Both the position numbers and the translations under genes were made by a program. The notes under the pieces were generated by a model. That model was given only the letters and a program-made list of their open reading frames with translations, did not search any database and had not been told where the DNA came from. From Hofstenia miamia (lineage: Eukaryota; Xenacoelomorpha; Acoela; Hofsteniidae), in the NCBI GenBank assembly GCA_900660155.1, contig CABFPE010000042.1, forward strand, positions 15,146 to 79,145: a stretch of DNA of 64,000 nt, in the 5' to 3' direction. Shown here in pieces: positions 47,487 to 58,458 of the stretch; position 1 is the first letter of the stretch, and each line of letters begins with the position of its first letter.

Positions 47487-49789
47487 CTTTTGGACTCTGT
47501 AATGCACCAGCGACCTTTCAGAGATACATAATGAAGGTACTAAAAAATAAGACACACAGAATGGAGGTCAATGCCTATATAGATGACATCATAGTCACAA
47601 GCAACACAGTCCAAGAACATCTGAAAAAATTGGAAAGAACATTAACAATCCTAGAAAATGCTGGACTTTGTATTAATGGAAATAAGTGTGACATTCTCAA
47701 AGAGAAAATAGTGTTCCTCAGAAGAATGATAGAAAAGGGAAGAATATGCATGAAGGACAATACTAGAGAAATGATCTGAAAGATAGAAAAACCAAACAAT
47801 AAGAAAGACATACAGAGAATTATGGGATTCTTCAACTATTATGGAACTTTTATTCTGAATATAGCTGGTAAGATGGCAAAGATGACCAAATTGATGAGAA
47901 AATCAGTGCTGTTCATAGTGACTTTGCAGGAGAAGGAGGAACTGGACAATATCAAATAAGAATGGCAAAATTACCCTCCCTCAACACACCAGATTACAAT
48001 AAAAAAGTCATATTAGATTGTGACGTGAGCAAGGTGGCAATCAGAGCAACAGAAAAGAGGTACCCATCCAGTTTTTTAGCCACAAACTGAGGGCAAGTGA
48101 AGAAAACTATGGCTCTACTAAGGTAGAGATGCTCACATTGATTGAGAGTATTAAGAAATTTCAACATTTCCTCATTGGTAGAGAATTCAGAGTATGAATG
48201 GACAATAGCAGATTGGCCTGGTTAAAGAAGTTCTCTGGGGATAAGTCTGGAATAGTGTCATGGTGGATTGAATATCTAAATGAGTTCACATTTACAATTG
48301 AACACAGGAAAGGCACATTGCATAACAACACGGATTTCTGGACATCATTGCCCAAATACAAGAGAGATGCAGTGAAAACAGACAGAAAGAAGAAGCAATT
48401 CCAGTTCCTGCCACACACTGAGTATGAAGGACTGTCAGAGATAAATGTGGACAAAAAAGGTCAAGTAGTACTACTGATACTGATGAGGGAAGAGATATCC
48501 AAACAAGAAATAATATACAAACAAAGAGATGACATAATCCTTGGTGAAATTATAAAAATATCAGGCAACCTCAGACAACACTATCCAAAATAACAGCAGG
48601 ATACTATGAATGCTATAAATGGAAAATCAACAGGAACCTTTTGGACTCTGTAATGCACCAGCGACCTTTCAGAGATACATAATGAAGGTACTAAAAAATA
48701 AGACACACAGAATGGAGGTCAATGCCTATATAGATGACATCATAGTCACAAGCAACACAGTCCAAGAACATCTGAAAAAATTGGAAAGAACATTAACAAT
48801 CCTAGAAAATGCTGGACTTTGTATTAATGGAAATAAGTGTGACATTCTCAAAGAGAAAATAGTGTTCCTCAGAAGAATGATAGAAAAGGGAAGAATATGC
48901 ATGAAGGACAATACTAGAGAAATGATCTGAAAGATAGAAAAACCAAACAATAAGAAAGACATACAGAGAATTATGGGATTCTTCAACTATTATGGAACTT
49001 TTATTCTGAATATAGCTGGTAAGATGGCAAAGATGACCAAATTGATGAGAAAATCAGTGCTGTTCATATGGACTTTGCAGGAGCAGGAGGAACTGGACAA
49101 TATCAAATAAGAACTGGCAAAATTACCCTCCCTCAACACACCAGATTACAATAAAAAAGTCATATTAGATTGTGACGTGAGCAAGGTGGCAATCAGAGCA
49201 ACAGAAAAGAGGTACCCATCCAGTTTTTTAGCCACAAACTGAGGGCAAGCAAAGAAAACTATGGCTCTACTAAGGTAGAGATGCTCACATTGATTGAGAG
49301 TATTAAGAAATTTCAACATTTCCTCATTGGTAGAGAATTCAGAGTATGAATGGACAATAGCAGATTGGCCTGGTTAAAGAAGTTCTCTGGGGATAAGTCT
49401 GGAATAGTGTCATGGTGGATTGAATATCTAAATGAGTTCACATTTACAATTGAACACAGGAAAGGCACATTGCATAACAACACGGATTTCTGGACATCAT
49501 TGCCCAAATACAAGAGAGATGCAGTGAAAACAGACAGAAAGAAGAAGCAATTCCAGTTCCTGCCACACACTGAGTATGAAGGACTGTCAGAGATAAATGT
49601 GGACAAAAAAGGTCAAGTAGTACTACTGATACTGATGAGGGAAGAGATATCCAAACAAGAAATAATATACAAACAAAGAGATGACATAATCCTTGGTGAA
49701 ATTATAAAAATATCAGGCAACCTCAGACAACACTATCCAAAATAACAGCAGGATACTATGAATGCTATAAATGGAAAATCAACAGGAAC
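47487..49789 (+). repeat. About 1151-bp direct tandem duplication within pol of element A
   Basis: 47487-48637 and 48638-49789 are nearly identical, with only a few differences noticed. Each unit runs from the reverse transcriptase palm through RNase H to the region before integrase. Because the copies do differ, a real duplication followed by some divergence is more likely than a simple assembly slip. Confidence 0.9.
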
Positions 49790-50165
49790 AGGCTATTATA
49801 AGTCAAAGTTGGTAATAACTGGATTGTGATTCCTGGCTACTTTAAGAGAGAACTAATATGAAAAATACATGAGAAAGATCATTTGGGAAATGCACAGACA
49901 GAGAAGACATTCAATGCAAGATTCATAATAACAGCTGTGAGGAAAGTAGTCAAGGACATCATTAATAAGTGCACAACATGCCTCCTCAATAATAAACAAC
50001 ACTTTCCAACACACAGAGTGCCATTAGAGAAAATTATTGTGAATCAACCTAATGAAATAGTCCACATAGACCTGGAAATGCTATCAAAGGATGCAAAAGG
50101 TTATCAATATTTACTAGTAATGGTAGATAATTTTACTAATTATGCAAGGATGGTCCCAATGCGCA

Positions 50166-53100
50166 GAAATGGATGAAGTATGGACAAACCTTAAGTCAGA
50201 TAGAAACCCTGAGTCTGTTTTGCCCACTATTAATATCTGCAGCCCAATGGCACAGTACTCCCACTCTGTTGAGCATCTCTTAATGGAATTGCACATTTCA
50301 TACACTTCCCAGTATCAGCAGAATTACACTGAAAAGCTCTTTGCAAAAAAGTTTGCACCACCTATCCAGTTGTGTGGAGCAGTTTGGGTCCTAGCTATTT
50401 TTCTGACACAAGACATGCATTTACAGCTACCTCTCAGTCATAGTACCAGGGAACATCTAGCTAGAAAGTGCACACATGAGATCACCATTTGTCTGGCTGC
50501 TTGGAAGATAAAAAATTGGCTTCTGCACTTGTGCACCCTACCATCATCTCCAGGAAAACAAAGAAAGCAATGGAACACTTCAAAAAGTACTATGCTAGAC
50601 TCATTGGAGCCAGCAGCCCCCTTGTGTGCCTTCCACCTCAGATGATTGTAAACCAGCTCAGTGTTGCATTCACTGACTTAAACATCTTTTCCAAAATATT
50701 ATGGAAGTACATAAGGGGAGAAACTTCAGAGACCAAGTTTCCTTCCATCAAATCAGAGTACATGCCACTCTGCACTAACTACTTAATCCACCACAAGCCC
50801 AGCTCCACCCAACAGTTTCTGGAATTGGTCAATCATTACAATATCCACAGAAAAATGGAAATTCTTTTCAACTTGCAAGAAGTTTAATTATCCAGGGAGT
50901 GGCTACAGTAAGCTTGCCAAGACTTGATGACAAGCAGCAATAGATAGATAATTCCCATTACAGTCATTGAGCAGACCATGAAAAATCTGCAGCAGTTCTA
51001 CCATGAGGAAGAACTTTTGTTTTCCTCCACCATTGAGGTGTCCCCAAGTACTCAAGCCCTCCTTGAGGCCATCAATCTACAGAAATTCACAGGCGCCTCC
51101 AGCACTCCTGTGCATATGCCCATTTGGTCAATCAATCAAGAATGAACATATCCTAATGATCAAACATCACCCAGATGAATTCACTGACAAGCTCTCCATC
51201 ACTAGCTCTGTTATCAAGAGCAACAGTGATAAAGATGTACTGGGCCTCATGAAATGGTGCCTCATGGAAATGTTCACCAAAGAAGAGCTGGTTCTCCTAC
51301 AATTGTGAGGGCGCCAAATAGCCCTGGACATAGAGTGTACCATGTCTTGCCTATGAATCTCCAATGTCCAGATCAACAAGCTCTGTCAACATGGACTATG
51401 AACCATATTTTGGGATATGATTAAGGACGCAAAAATAAACTATCCCATCACTATCAGAACAGCCACACTGAAGAAGAAGGTTGAGTTTGCACAGGTTGAG
51501 ACAAATGTGGAGAAGAATAATCTGTTATGCATACCTCCACCATGCATTATTACTCTGTTGATACTCCCATCTTGGCAAGTGAAGAAAGGGCATAAAAATG
51601 TTTCCACACACCTCTCTGAGAAAATCAATTATGTATCAATGGCCACAGAAGTTACCCAAGAGATGCAAACCTCTAAGTACAAACAAATGAGAGATACTGT
51701 TATTGAGGGTGGTAATCCTGAGTGAGTCTACATCAATGGCAAGTTAACAATCAAGGATATTTTTCAAAATGAACAGCCTATCTCAGTCCAGTTGCAGAAT
51801 GTTCACAATAAGATTGTAACTCTAGATCCATGAGTCCTTATCTTGTTCCAGTTGTCAGACAATCTAATGTAGATCAACAACATTGAGACCTTCACCAGTT
51901 ACTATGAAGTTACAAAGAGGATTGAAATTATTACCATGTTATGAGCAGAAATCATAGATCTGGAGGAAATGACTTTACAACAGTTCAATGAGTATTGTTC
52001 TTTGTTTATGGACCACGCTACTCACATAGGGTTGCTCAGAGAAGTATTTACATTTTTCTGCCTTAACACCAGGATCAGCACAGATGATGCCCATACTTCT
52101 GACACTGACATTGGTAATGACGGTAATGGTTGCCTTAAAAGGTCTGCAGCTATATGAGTGCTTCTATGATACTTTCACCAGAAGACTGAACAACCTCTGT
52201 TGTAACTGTCCCATCAGCTCCCAACTACCAGAGATAGCATTTTTTCAACTTAAGAATGAGGCTGTAACTCAAAGGGAGGTCTTAATGCAAATTACCTGGT
52301 GACTTAGATAGGCTGAAGTGTCATCTTGGGACAACATCTTAGCCTGAGAGATGGTTGAGGAAACCCAGAAACTCATGTCAGGTCCTACAGTCCAACTCGT
52401 ACATCAAACTTAACTGGTAAAGGGGGGCATGTAGAGTCACTCAGAGCCCTATTTTTTGATTTTATTATTGGGCACTCTGAAAATAGTGTTATGTCTTGTT
52501 AACATCCTTATTTGATTATTAGATGCTAACAATTTGTATCAATTTCTTTAATTCAATTTGTACACATTTTTTAGTGTAGTTATTTGATAGAAATATTATT
52601 TGTCCCTTCAGATTAAAGTATGTGTAATTGCTTGTTTTAACTTTGCAAGGAAAATTGTGATTGAAACTGTAAACAGTATTTAGGTAATAATTTACAATTT
52701 TTGTAATAAATATCTGAGACTACTGTAGCAAAGCACACAATAAATTTGTCTTCCTTCAACTGCTTTTGATCTTTTTTGCTTTTATTATCTAGTAACCCCT
52801 TTAGATTTTCTCATCAAAGATTTGGTTATGATAACTATTGCTTAAAATCTGGCAACAATTTAGGAGGACTCTGCACTGGGTCTGGGGCACCAAATAGCTC
52901 CTTAATGGTTACAGCCCAAATCATGGTCACTTTAGGTTAAAATTACATGTAGGGAATAACAACTCTTATTTGGTTGATTTGTACATGCACATAAAATCAA
53001 CACACTGCAAATATACTATGCCATTGGCAAACATGAATGCACAGCAATTATGTGCCTTTTGTTTGATATTTATTTACATGTGCTGAGATAATAGAACTCT

Positions 53101-53345
53101 GAGATAAATTGTTTATTGAGTTAGAAATTACAACTTTGGCTTTGGCATGATGCCATGTGAATTGGTCACTACTGGAGTTCTTTATGGACTTTCTGTATTT
53201 ATTATGCAAATCAGTGAACCACCAATGTTTTTCTTTTGTTGGAATGCAGATCACTCTCTGCTACAGTAAACTTTGCAACCTTTGATCTTAACTCTTAAGT
53301 TTCACAGTACTGCTAGAGTAGCCAGAGCTCCCCTGTGATTCTACA
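50166..53345 (+). mobile_element. LTR element B, plus copy: internal 3' part, PPT and 3' LTR
   Basis: Sequence changes character at about 50165, from element A integrase to another retroelement. The internal part (to 52429) is broken into many short frames. Its last 600 bases encode a protein segment also found, on the minus strand, at 54320-55000. It is followed by a polypurine tract (AAAGGGGGGCA) and an LTR starting TGTAGAGTCACTCAG at 52430 and probably ending CCTGTGATTCTACA at 53345 (about 916 bp). No reverse transcriptase or integrase was recognised in this part, so the family within LTR elements is uncertain. Old and broken. Confidence 0.6.
52418..52429 (+). promoter_or_regulatory. Polypurine tract of element B
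   Basis: GTAAAGGGGGGCA directly precedes the LTR start TGTAGAGTC. Polypurine tracts prime plus-strand synthesis in LTR elements. The mirror-image tract lies at 54305-54317. Confidence 0.7.
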
Positions 53346-55180
53346 ATATCCATGAAGAGAGGTTCATAAACTTGTTTAAGTGGTGCTACCCTATTTGTCT
53401 CACATTTTATTATCTAGCTTAATAAACCATCTCAGTTGTTTTCTTATCTCTTTCTTATCTGTGTTCATGTTGCATTTGAATGAAAGGGTATTTATATCTA
53501 CATGTAAATGTAACCATAACCTAATGTGGTCCATGATTTGGGCTGCTACTGTGTAGGAACTAGTTGTTATCCCCATTTCAGAAGCATGATTCCTAAATTG
53601 TCACCAGAACTTAAGCAGTTATAATCACAACTATCAGGTTAAATATAATAACAGTAAAAACAAAGCAAATACAGTTTCAGTGAGATGAAATCAATTGCTC
53701 TTTCTATGCAGTGTCTCTCACATTTATACAGAATCATAATTTTTACCTGTTTTATTTACAACTTAAACCAGGGTTTTTGAGTACTCGGAATGTTAAGAAC
53801 TCGAACTCAAATAAGCTTGCAAAACTTGATCGGAAAAACTCGGAAGAGAAATCATCAAAACTCGAACTCACTTGAAAATAGCGTAAAAATTAAATTTCTT
53901 TAACTATCAATTTTCTTTACAATCAAAAAACTTTTTTTATCTTAGAATTATTGTAAAATAAATGTTTTTTACCCTAAAACACTTCGAATTAGAAAAAAAC
54001 TCGATTGAACTCAGAATTTCATTTAAAAAATTACTCAAACTCGAACTCGAAACGTAAAAACTCGAACTCAGCCCAAATAACTCGAACTCGACTCGAAAAC
54101 CCTGACTTAAACATCACATTTTCCCTTGCAAATTAAATTGAGCAATAGCATGTTAGCACCAATCAAAGGGACAATTACTCTTACTTGGTAAATTAAGTTT
54201 GAAAATAAAAGTATGTCATAATGATGGCACTGTCAATTTCAAAAATAATGTAATAAAAAAGAAATAAAAAGAAAATAGGCACTATCTCCCTGAGTGATTC
54301 TACATGCCCCCCTTGCTTGATTGAATTCTGTGGCAACTGTTGGAGAGGCAGCCCAGAAACCAATTTCTATGTTTCTTCTATCATTTCTATCACTAACACA
54401 TCATCCCAGCTGATGATGTCAGTGTACTGGGGCTTTTTAGTAATCTGCATCAGAGCTTCTCTTTGTGTGACAACTTCATCTTTGAGATGGAAAAATTTTA
54501 GACTTGGAAGCCTAGAACTAATGGGGCAATTGCAGTGGAGGTTGTTGAGCCTTCTGCTGAAGGTATCATAAAATCAATCATATAGGCAGAAACCTTTGAG
54601 TGTAACCATTAGTGTCATCAGTGTGTTGGTATTAGTGGTATGCACATCACTGTCACTGATTCTTGTGTAGGGATAAAAATGAACAAAGACCTCTCTTAAT
54701 GAACCCATTCAGGTAGTGTGATTAATGAAAAGGGAGCAAACTCCAATTACTTGCTGAAGTGTCATCTGCCCAGGATCAGAAACATCAGCATGTAGTATTG
54801 TAATTATTTCAATGCACTTTGTTACATCATAGTAGTGTGTAATCTTCTTGACATTGTTTACCCACATTAAATCACCAGCAGCCTGAAATAGCATAAGGAC
54901 CCAAAAGTAGTAAATGACAAATAAATTGGCAAAATCAATATTAATGCATTCAAATTTCTGAATTTCTCACCAGTTGTTTAGAAATTTGCAGGGGTGTATA
55001 ATTGAGAAATCTTTTCAAGGACATGTGCACTGTACTGTGCCAATAGTGAGAACTTTGTCCTTCACACATCTTTGAGGCATAGCAGATTATCATGTTTATC
55101 TTGGGTCTCCTTTCTGCATGCATTATGAAAGGAATAATATGAACAGAACATGTCAATTTCTAGGTATTGTATGTCCATCA
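53346..55180 (-). mobile_element. LTR element B, minus copy: LTR, PPT and internal 3' part
   Basis: The mirror image of the preceding feature: on the minus strand, internal sequence (about 55180-54318), polypurine tract (54317-54305), then an LTR starting TGTAGAATCACTCAGGG at 54304 and running left. The two LTRs face each other tail to tail; their meeting point near 53346 is approximate. The LTR is interrupted by a hAT-type MITE (53769-54104). The internal 3' protein segment parallels the plus copy. Diverged and broken, so old. Confidence 0.6.
53769..54104. mobile_element. hAT-type MITE (336 bp) inside element B LTR
   Basis: The ends CAGGGTTTTTGAGT (53769) and its near complement ACTCGAAAACCCTG (ending 54104) form inverted repeats that start CAGGG. 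They are flanked by a perfect 8-bp target duplication ACTTAAAC (53761-53768 and 54105-54112), the hallmark of hAT elements. Inside, ACTCGAACTC-type boxes recur near both ends. No coding capacity. Confidence 0.9.
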
Positions 55181-55212
55181 AAGCTGGTTTTTGGTATCTT
55201 TAGAGACATTAT

Positions 55213-55393
55213 TGTAACATCGCTGGTAGTTGTTGCTATTTATCAGCCAGACCTCGTGCTTTTCTTGTTAGTGACTGGTATTTGTAAATATTGTAAATAA
55301 CTTGTATATATAGAGCAATGCATTTTGTAAATAGATATAGTTTAAACTGTATTCTCTTTGAGTTCGCTAGAATCACACCCCAGTGATTCTACA
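55213..55393 (+). mobile_element. Short LTR (181 bp) followed by PBS-like motif
   Basis: Starts TGTAACATCGCTGG and ends CAGTGATTCTACA; TGGCGACCGTGG follows at 55394, as expected for a 5' LTR and primer-binding site. TATATA occurs at about 55301. A second copy in the same orientation is at 55927-56100. Related short LTRs lie on the minus strand at 57804 and 58261. Confidence 0.7.
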
Positions 55394-55489
55394 TGGCGAC
55401 CGTGGTATTTACATTTATAGAATAATAGAACATTTTTTAGTAAATACTGTCACAAAAATTTAGTTTAAGTAAGCTCATTCCCCCCATTG

Positions 55490-55604
55490 AGTGGGAAATG
55501 ATATCACACATAGCTAAAGGCAGTTGAAGGGATTTAAATTCCCTGATTGTTTTAATTCATCATTACATAGATTGATTCCTGCCTTCTGGTTGAGTGTATC
55601 TACA
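55490..55604 (-). mobile_element. Possible element B LTR start, partial
   Basis: On the minus strand a polypurine run CAAGGGGGGAG is followed by TGTAGATACACTC at 55604, parallel to the two element B junctions at 52430 and 54304. The rest of the LTR was not traced, so this is tentative. Confidence 0.35.
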
Positions 55605-55684
55605 CTCCCCCCTTGTTTGTCAAATTTCAGCTTACCTGTTAGTTTACTGTGTAAATGTATTACTAAATACCATGACGTATTATT

Positions 55685-55926
55685 GCTCAATATCCACATG
55701 GGACTATTTTAGTTACAGGTGACTTCAATTTTCCTGATATTTGTTGGGACTCTCCTGTTGACAATTCTAATGTTGTGGATGATTTTGTTTCCTGCATTGA
55801 GGATATTAAAGGTCTTCAGTTAACATCTGAACCCACTCATGTTAGAGGTAACATCTTAGACCTAATGATGTCTACTGATCCAGATAATTGTCAAGTTCAA
55901 ATTCTTTCAAACATTGCTATTTCTCG
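55685..55926 (+). mobile_element. LINE endonuclease fragment
   Basis: The plus-strand frame encodes ILVTGDFNFPDICWD followed by QLTSEPTHVRGNILDLMMS. This is the GDFN active-site block and the T-H-x-x-G-xx-LDL block of APE-type LINE endonucleases. It differs in sequence from the LINE at 38991 (VCGDFNDFD), so it comes from another LINE family. It is cut on the right by the short LTR at 55927 and lacks reverse transcriptase. Confidence 0.75.
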
Positions 55927-56100
55927 TGTAACATCGCTGGTAGTTGTTGCTATTTATCAGCCAGACCTCGCGCTTTTCTTGTTAGTGACTGGTATTTGTA
56001 AATATTGTAAATAACTTGTATATATAGAGCAATGCATTTTGTAAATAGATATAGTTTAAACTGTATTCTCTTTGAGTTCGCTAGAATCACACCCCAGTGA
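55927..56100 (+). mobile_element. Second short LTR copy, truncated at 3' end
   Basis: Near-identical to 55213-55386, ending at CCCCAGTGA, after which the sequence differs. The strong identity of the two copies, 714 bp apart, suggests a recent origin. The sequence between them is a non-coding leader plus a LINE fragment, so this could be a small non-autonomous LTR element or a duplicated LTR. Confidence 0.7.
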
Positions 56101-56810
56101 CCCCAGTGCAAGTAACCTCTAATAAAGCAGGTGGCTTTTTGTGTGGCAATAAAGTAAGAATGCAGGATTTCAGCCCTGACCTTTGACAACTTCTTTCTTC
56201 TTTGTTTGGCCTTCCTTGAATAAACTGTAGAATAAGCATTAGAGGACTGAAATGTGGAAGGCTGGGAGCTTGGAGGGACTATAGAGTCACTAGGAGGTTG
56301 AGTTACATTTAATATATCACTAAAGAGGGTTCTATTAATATGAAAGTCTCTATGGTATGCCAGTTCCTCTCAATCTTGTGAAGACAGTAATCTCCCCATG
56401 TAGTGTCAAGACTGAGATGCTTGTGAGGTTGTTGGCTCTCCTAGTTGCCAGGCCAGTGATTGCCCAGGCAATGTCAGACACTGCTTAGCACAATCTCTGT
56501 GTCCCCTTTTTTGTCATGTGCCCCATCAAGTGGAGATAGTCATCTCCCATGCCTTGTATGGGCTTTGGATCCTTTGTTATTTTCCATCCTCCTTCTCACT
56601 CTTCAGCAAGAGGGTGGGGCTGGCAACTCTCTTTCTTTTCTCTTGGGTTTCTTCATTTCTAAATAGAGTGATAAGGTTAAGGTCCCAAACATTGGGATCA
56701 AAGTTTTGTCTATATCTGGCCCTGCTTAGGGGCAGTACACAAGTAACAGTAGTGTCATTATTTATAGCATTATCATCAAAATCAATATCATCAAAGTTTT
56801 TTTCACAATA
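56101..56810. other. Mixed transposon debris, no gene recognised
   Basis: The sequence is less A+T-rich than the surroundings, but no domain was recognised. It lies between the short LTR and a minus-strand integrase fragment. Confidence 0.4.
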
Positions 56811-57710
56811 CTATGTTAAATCATTGTAATGTTCATATGTATCATAACCATTATCTACTAGTGTAAACCTATTGTTCTCATCTATAATGATGTTTTCAAT
56901 ATCTTTAATGGCTTGTTTAAGCCTTTGGAAGTGAACAATTTTACTGTTGTTAAGGGTGTAAGTGTTGTGATAAAGAACTTTTTCAATTATGAATGGATCT
57001 TGCCAATTAGTTACTAGTTTCCTTACTTGGTTTTGTTCAAATGGGAAATATGTGAAGACTTTGTCACCTCTCTTGTGTGGTTTACCATATAATGTTTTGT
57101 TGAAGTTAAATTTTTGATGTATAACCAATTAATTGTGGTTATGACAGACTATTAAGTGAACTTCCTGCATTTTGCTGATCATGTGTGCTAAATTTTCCAG
57201 GTTTACTTCATAATAGTTCAGGAACATAATGGATAGATGGCTTTGAAATGGACATGGCTTTGAAAGGGCTGACTTTATTATTGAATGGATGGTGGTATTA
57301 TTAAAATATTCCATGATTTCTATTACACATTTCCAGTGCTTGCCTGCCATCCTTGAAAATGCCTCCCTGATTAATTTAATTAATGTGTGATTTCTTTGTT
57401 CTTGTCCCTTCTGCCCTTGAATCAACATTGGGTTTGAGACTCTCTCTTCACTCTTTTTCTCCTCATTGTAGTCTGCTCATCTATTCTTCTCTCTCTGTAT
57501 ACTCTCTTCTTCAACAGTTGGTGCATCACTTTCTTCTATTTTGCTAAATTCAGTTAGTAAATTTAAATCCCATATTTCATGGTCATATATATGTCTATTT
57601 TTTGCTGCCTTCTGAGGCATCACTCTTTTTTCTACATTCTCATATATGCCTTCAGCTTGAAACTCTTCATCATAGGTATTTTCTAAATATTTATAGTCTA
57701 AATAATACAT
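56811..57710 (-). mobile_element. Gypsy-like integrase C-terminal fragment
   Basis: Minus strand. Residues at 57428-57129 resemble the end of an integrase core (NHTLIKLIREAFSRMAGKHW, then a YFNNTTIHS segment). 57128-56811 holds the C-terminal domain with GDKVFTYFPFEQNQVRKLV and WQDPFIIEKVLYHNTYTL. The segment 57710-57477 is acidic and was not recognised. The C-terminal domain parallels 58459-58767 but is clearly diverged, so it comes from another element of the same clade. Fossil with several breaks. Confidence 0.6.
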
Positions 57711-57803
57711 CTAATATATTATTTCATTATTATAGAATCACTGAGTTGAATCTAGAGAGAACTTTGCTAGAGGACTTAGTGTCAAAGCAGAAGGTTGTGA
57801 GGT

Positions 57804-57994
57804 GAACATATTCTAGAGCAACAGTGATTCTAGCAAACAAGAGAACACAGTTAAACTATTTCTCTATTTACAGATGCTTGGATGTCTTATATACAATGCA
57901 TATTTACAATATGCACAAACATGAAAACAACTAGTCAAGATGAAAAGCACATGATCTGGCCAATAAATAATAACAACTATCAACTGATGTTACA
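57804..57994 (-). mobile_element. Short LTR, minus strand, copy 1
   Basis: On the minus strand it starts TGTAACATCAGTTG at 57994 and ends near GAATATGTTC. It is about 95 percent like 58261-58452 by eye and related to the plus-strand short LTRs at 55213 and 55927. It is separated from the second copy by 266 bp. Confidence 0.75.
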
Positions 57995-58260
57995 TGCCAT
58001 CCCAGGCCAGACTCTGTGATTTTGTATTGTGTACCCAATTGATGAGGATCTGGACAAAATATATCAATTTGATGGCTCTTTGCTCAAACATGCAAAACTA
58101 AAGAGTAGGCATGGCTAACTTACTTTATATGGGGTTCATTTTACAGAGAGGCATCAGATTTAACCATCAAACCAGGCCCATGTTCTGCATCCTATACACT
58201 AATTGTGGCCAGCAATGACTGAGAACAGCAAATAAAACAAGTAAGGAAGGTCACTGATTT

Positions 58261-58452
58261 GAACATATACTAGAGCAACAGTGATTCTAGCAAACAAGAG
58301 AACACAGTTAAACTATTTCTCTATTTACAGAAGCTTTGGTGTCTTATATACAATGCATATTTACAATATGTACAAAATGTGAAAACAACTAGTCAAGATG
58401 AAAAGCATGTTATCTGGCTAATAAATAATAAAAACTACCAACTGATGTTACA
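58261..58452 (-). mobile_element. Short LTR, minus strand, copy 2
   Basis: Same as 57804-57994. It directly follows the integrase C-terminal end of element C at 58459, the position of a 3' LTR, and is likely the 3' LTR of that element. Confidence 0.75.
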
Positions 58453-58458
58453 TTATTT

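Larger units (their letters stand above)
42461..50165 (+). mobile_element. Gypsy-type LTR element A (5' LTR to integrase)
   Basis: Parts in order: 5' LTR 42461-43600; primer-binding-site-like motif TGGTGACCATGACAG at 43601; coiled-coil gag about 43920-45930 with a CCHC knuckle at 45886-45930; retropepsin with the motif TINTGA near 46150; reverse transcriptase about 46930-47780 with AYIDDI near 47575; RNase H about 48000-48560; integrase zinc finger and core start about 49860-50160. The integrase is cut at about 50165 where unrelated retroelement sequence begins, and no 3' LTR follows. Two large direct duplications lie inside (651 bp in gag, about 1151 bp in pol). It is a broken fossil with several breaks, yet much of the coding sequence remains readable, so it is not very old. 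Confidence 0.85.

Noticed and set aside
50166-51400. Candidate host exons (frames with LWKYIRGE, CTNYLIHHKPSS)
   Set aside because: They sit between an integrase and a polypurine tract plus LTR and are broken into many frames; best explained as the interior of LTR element B.
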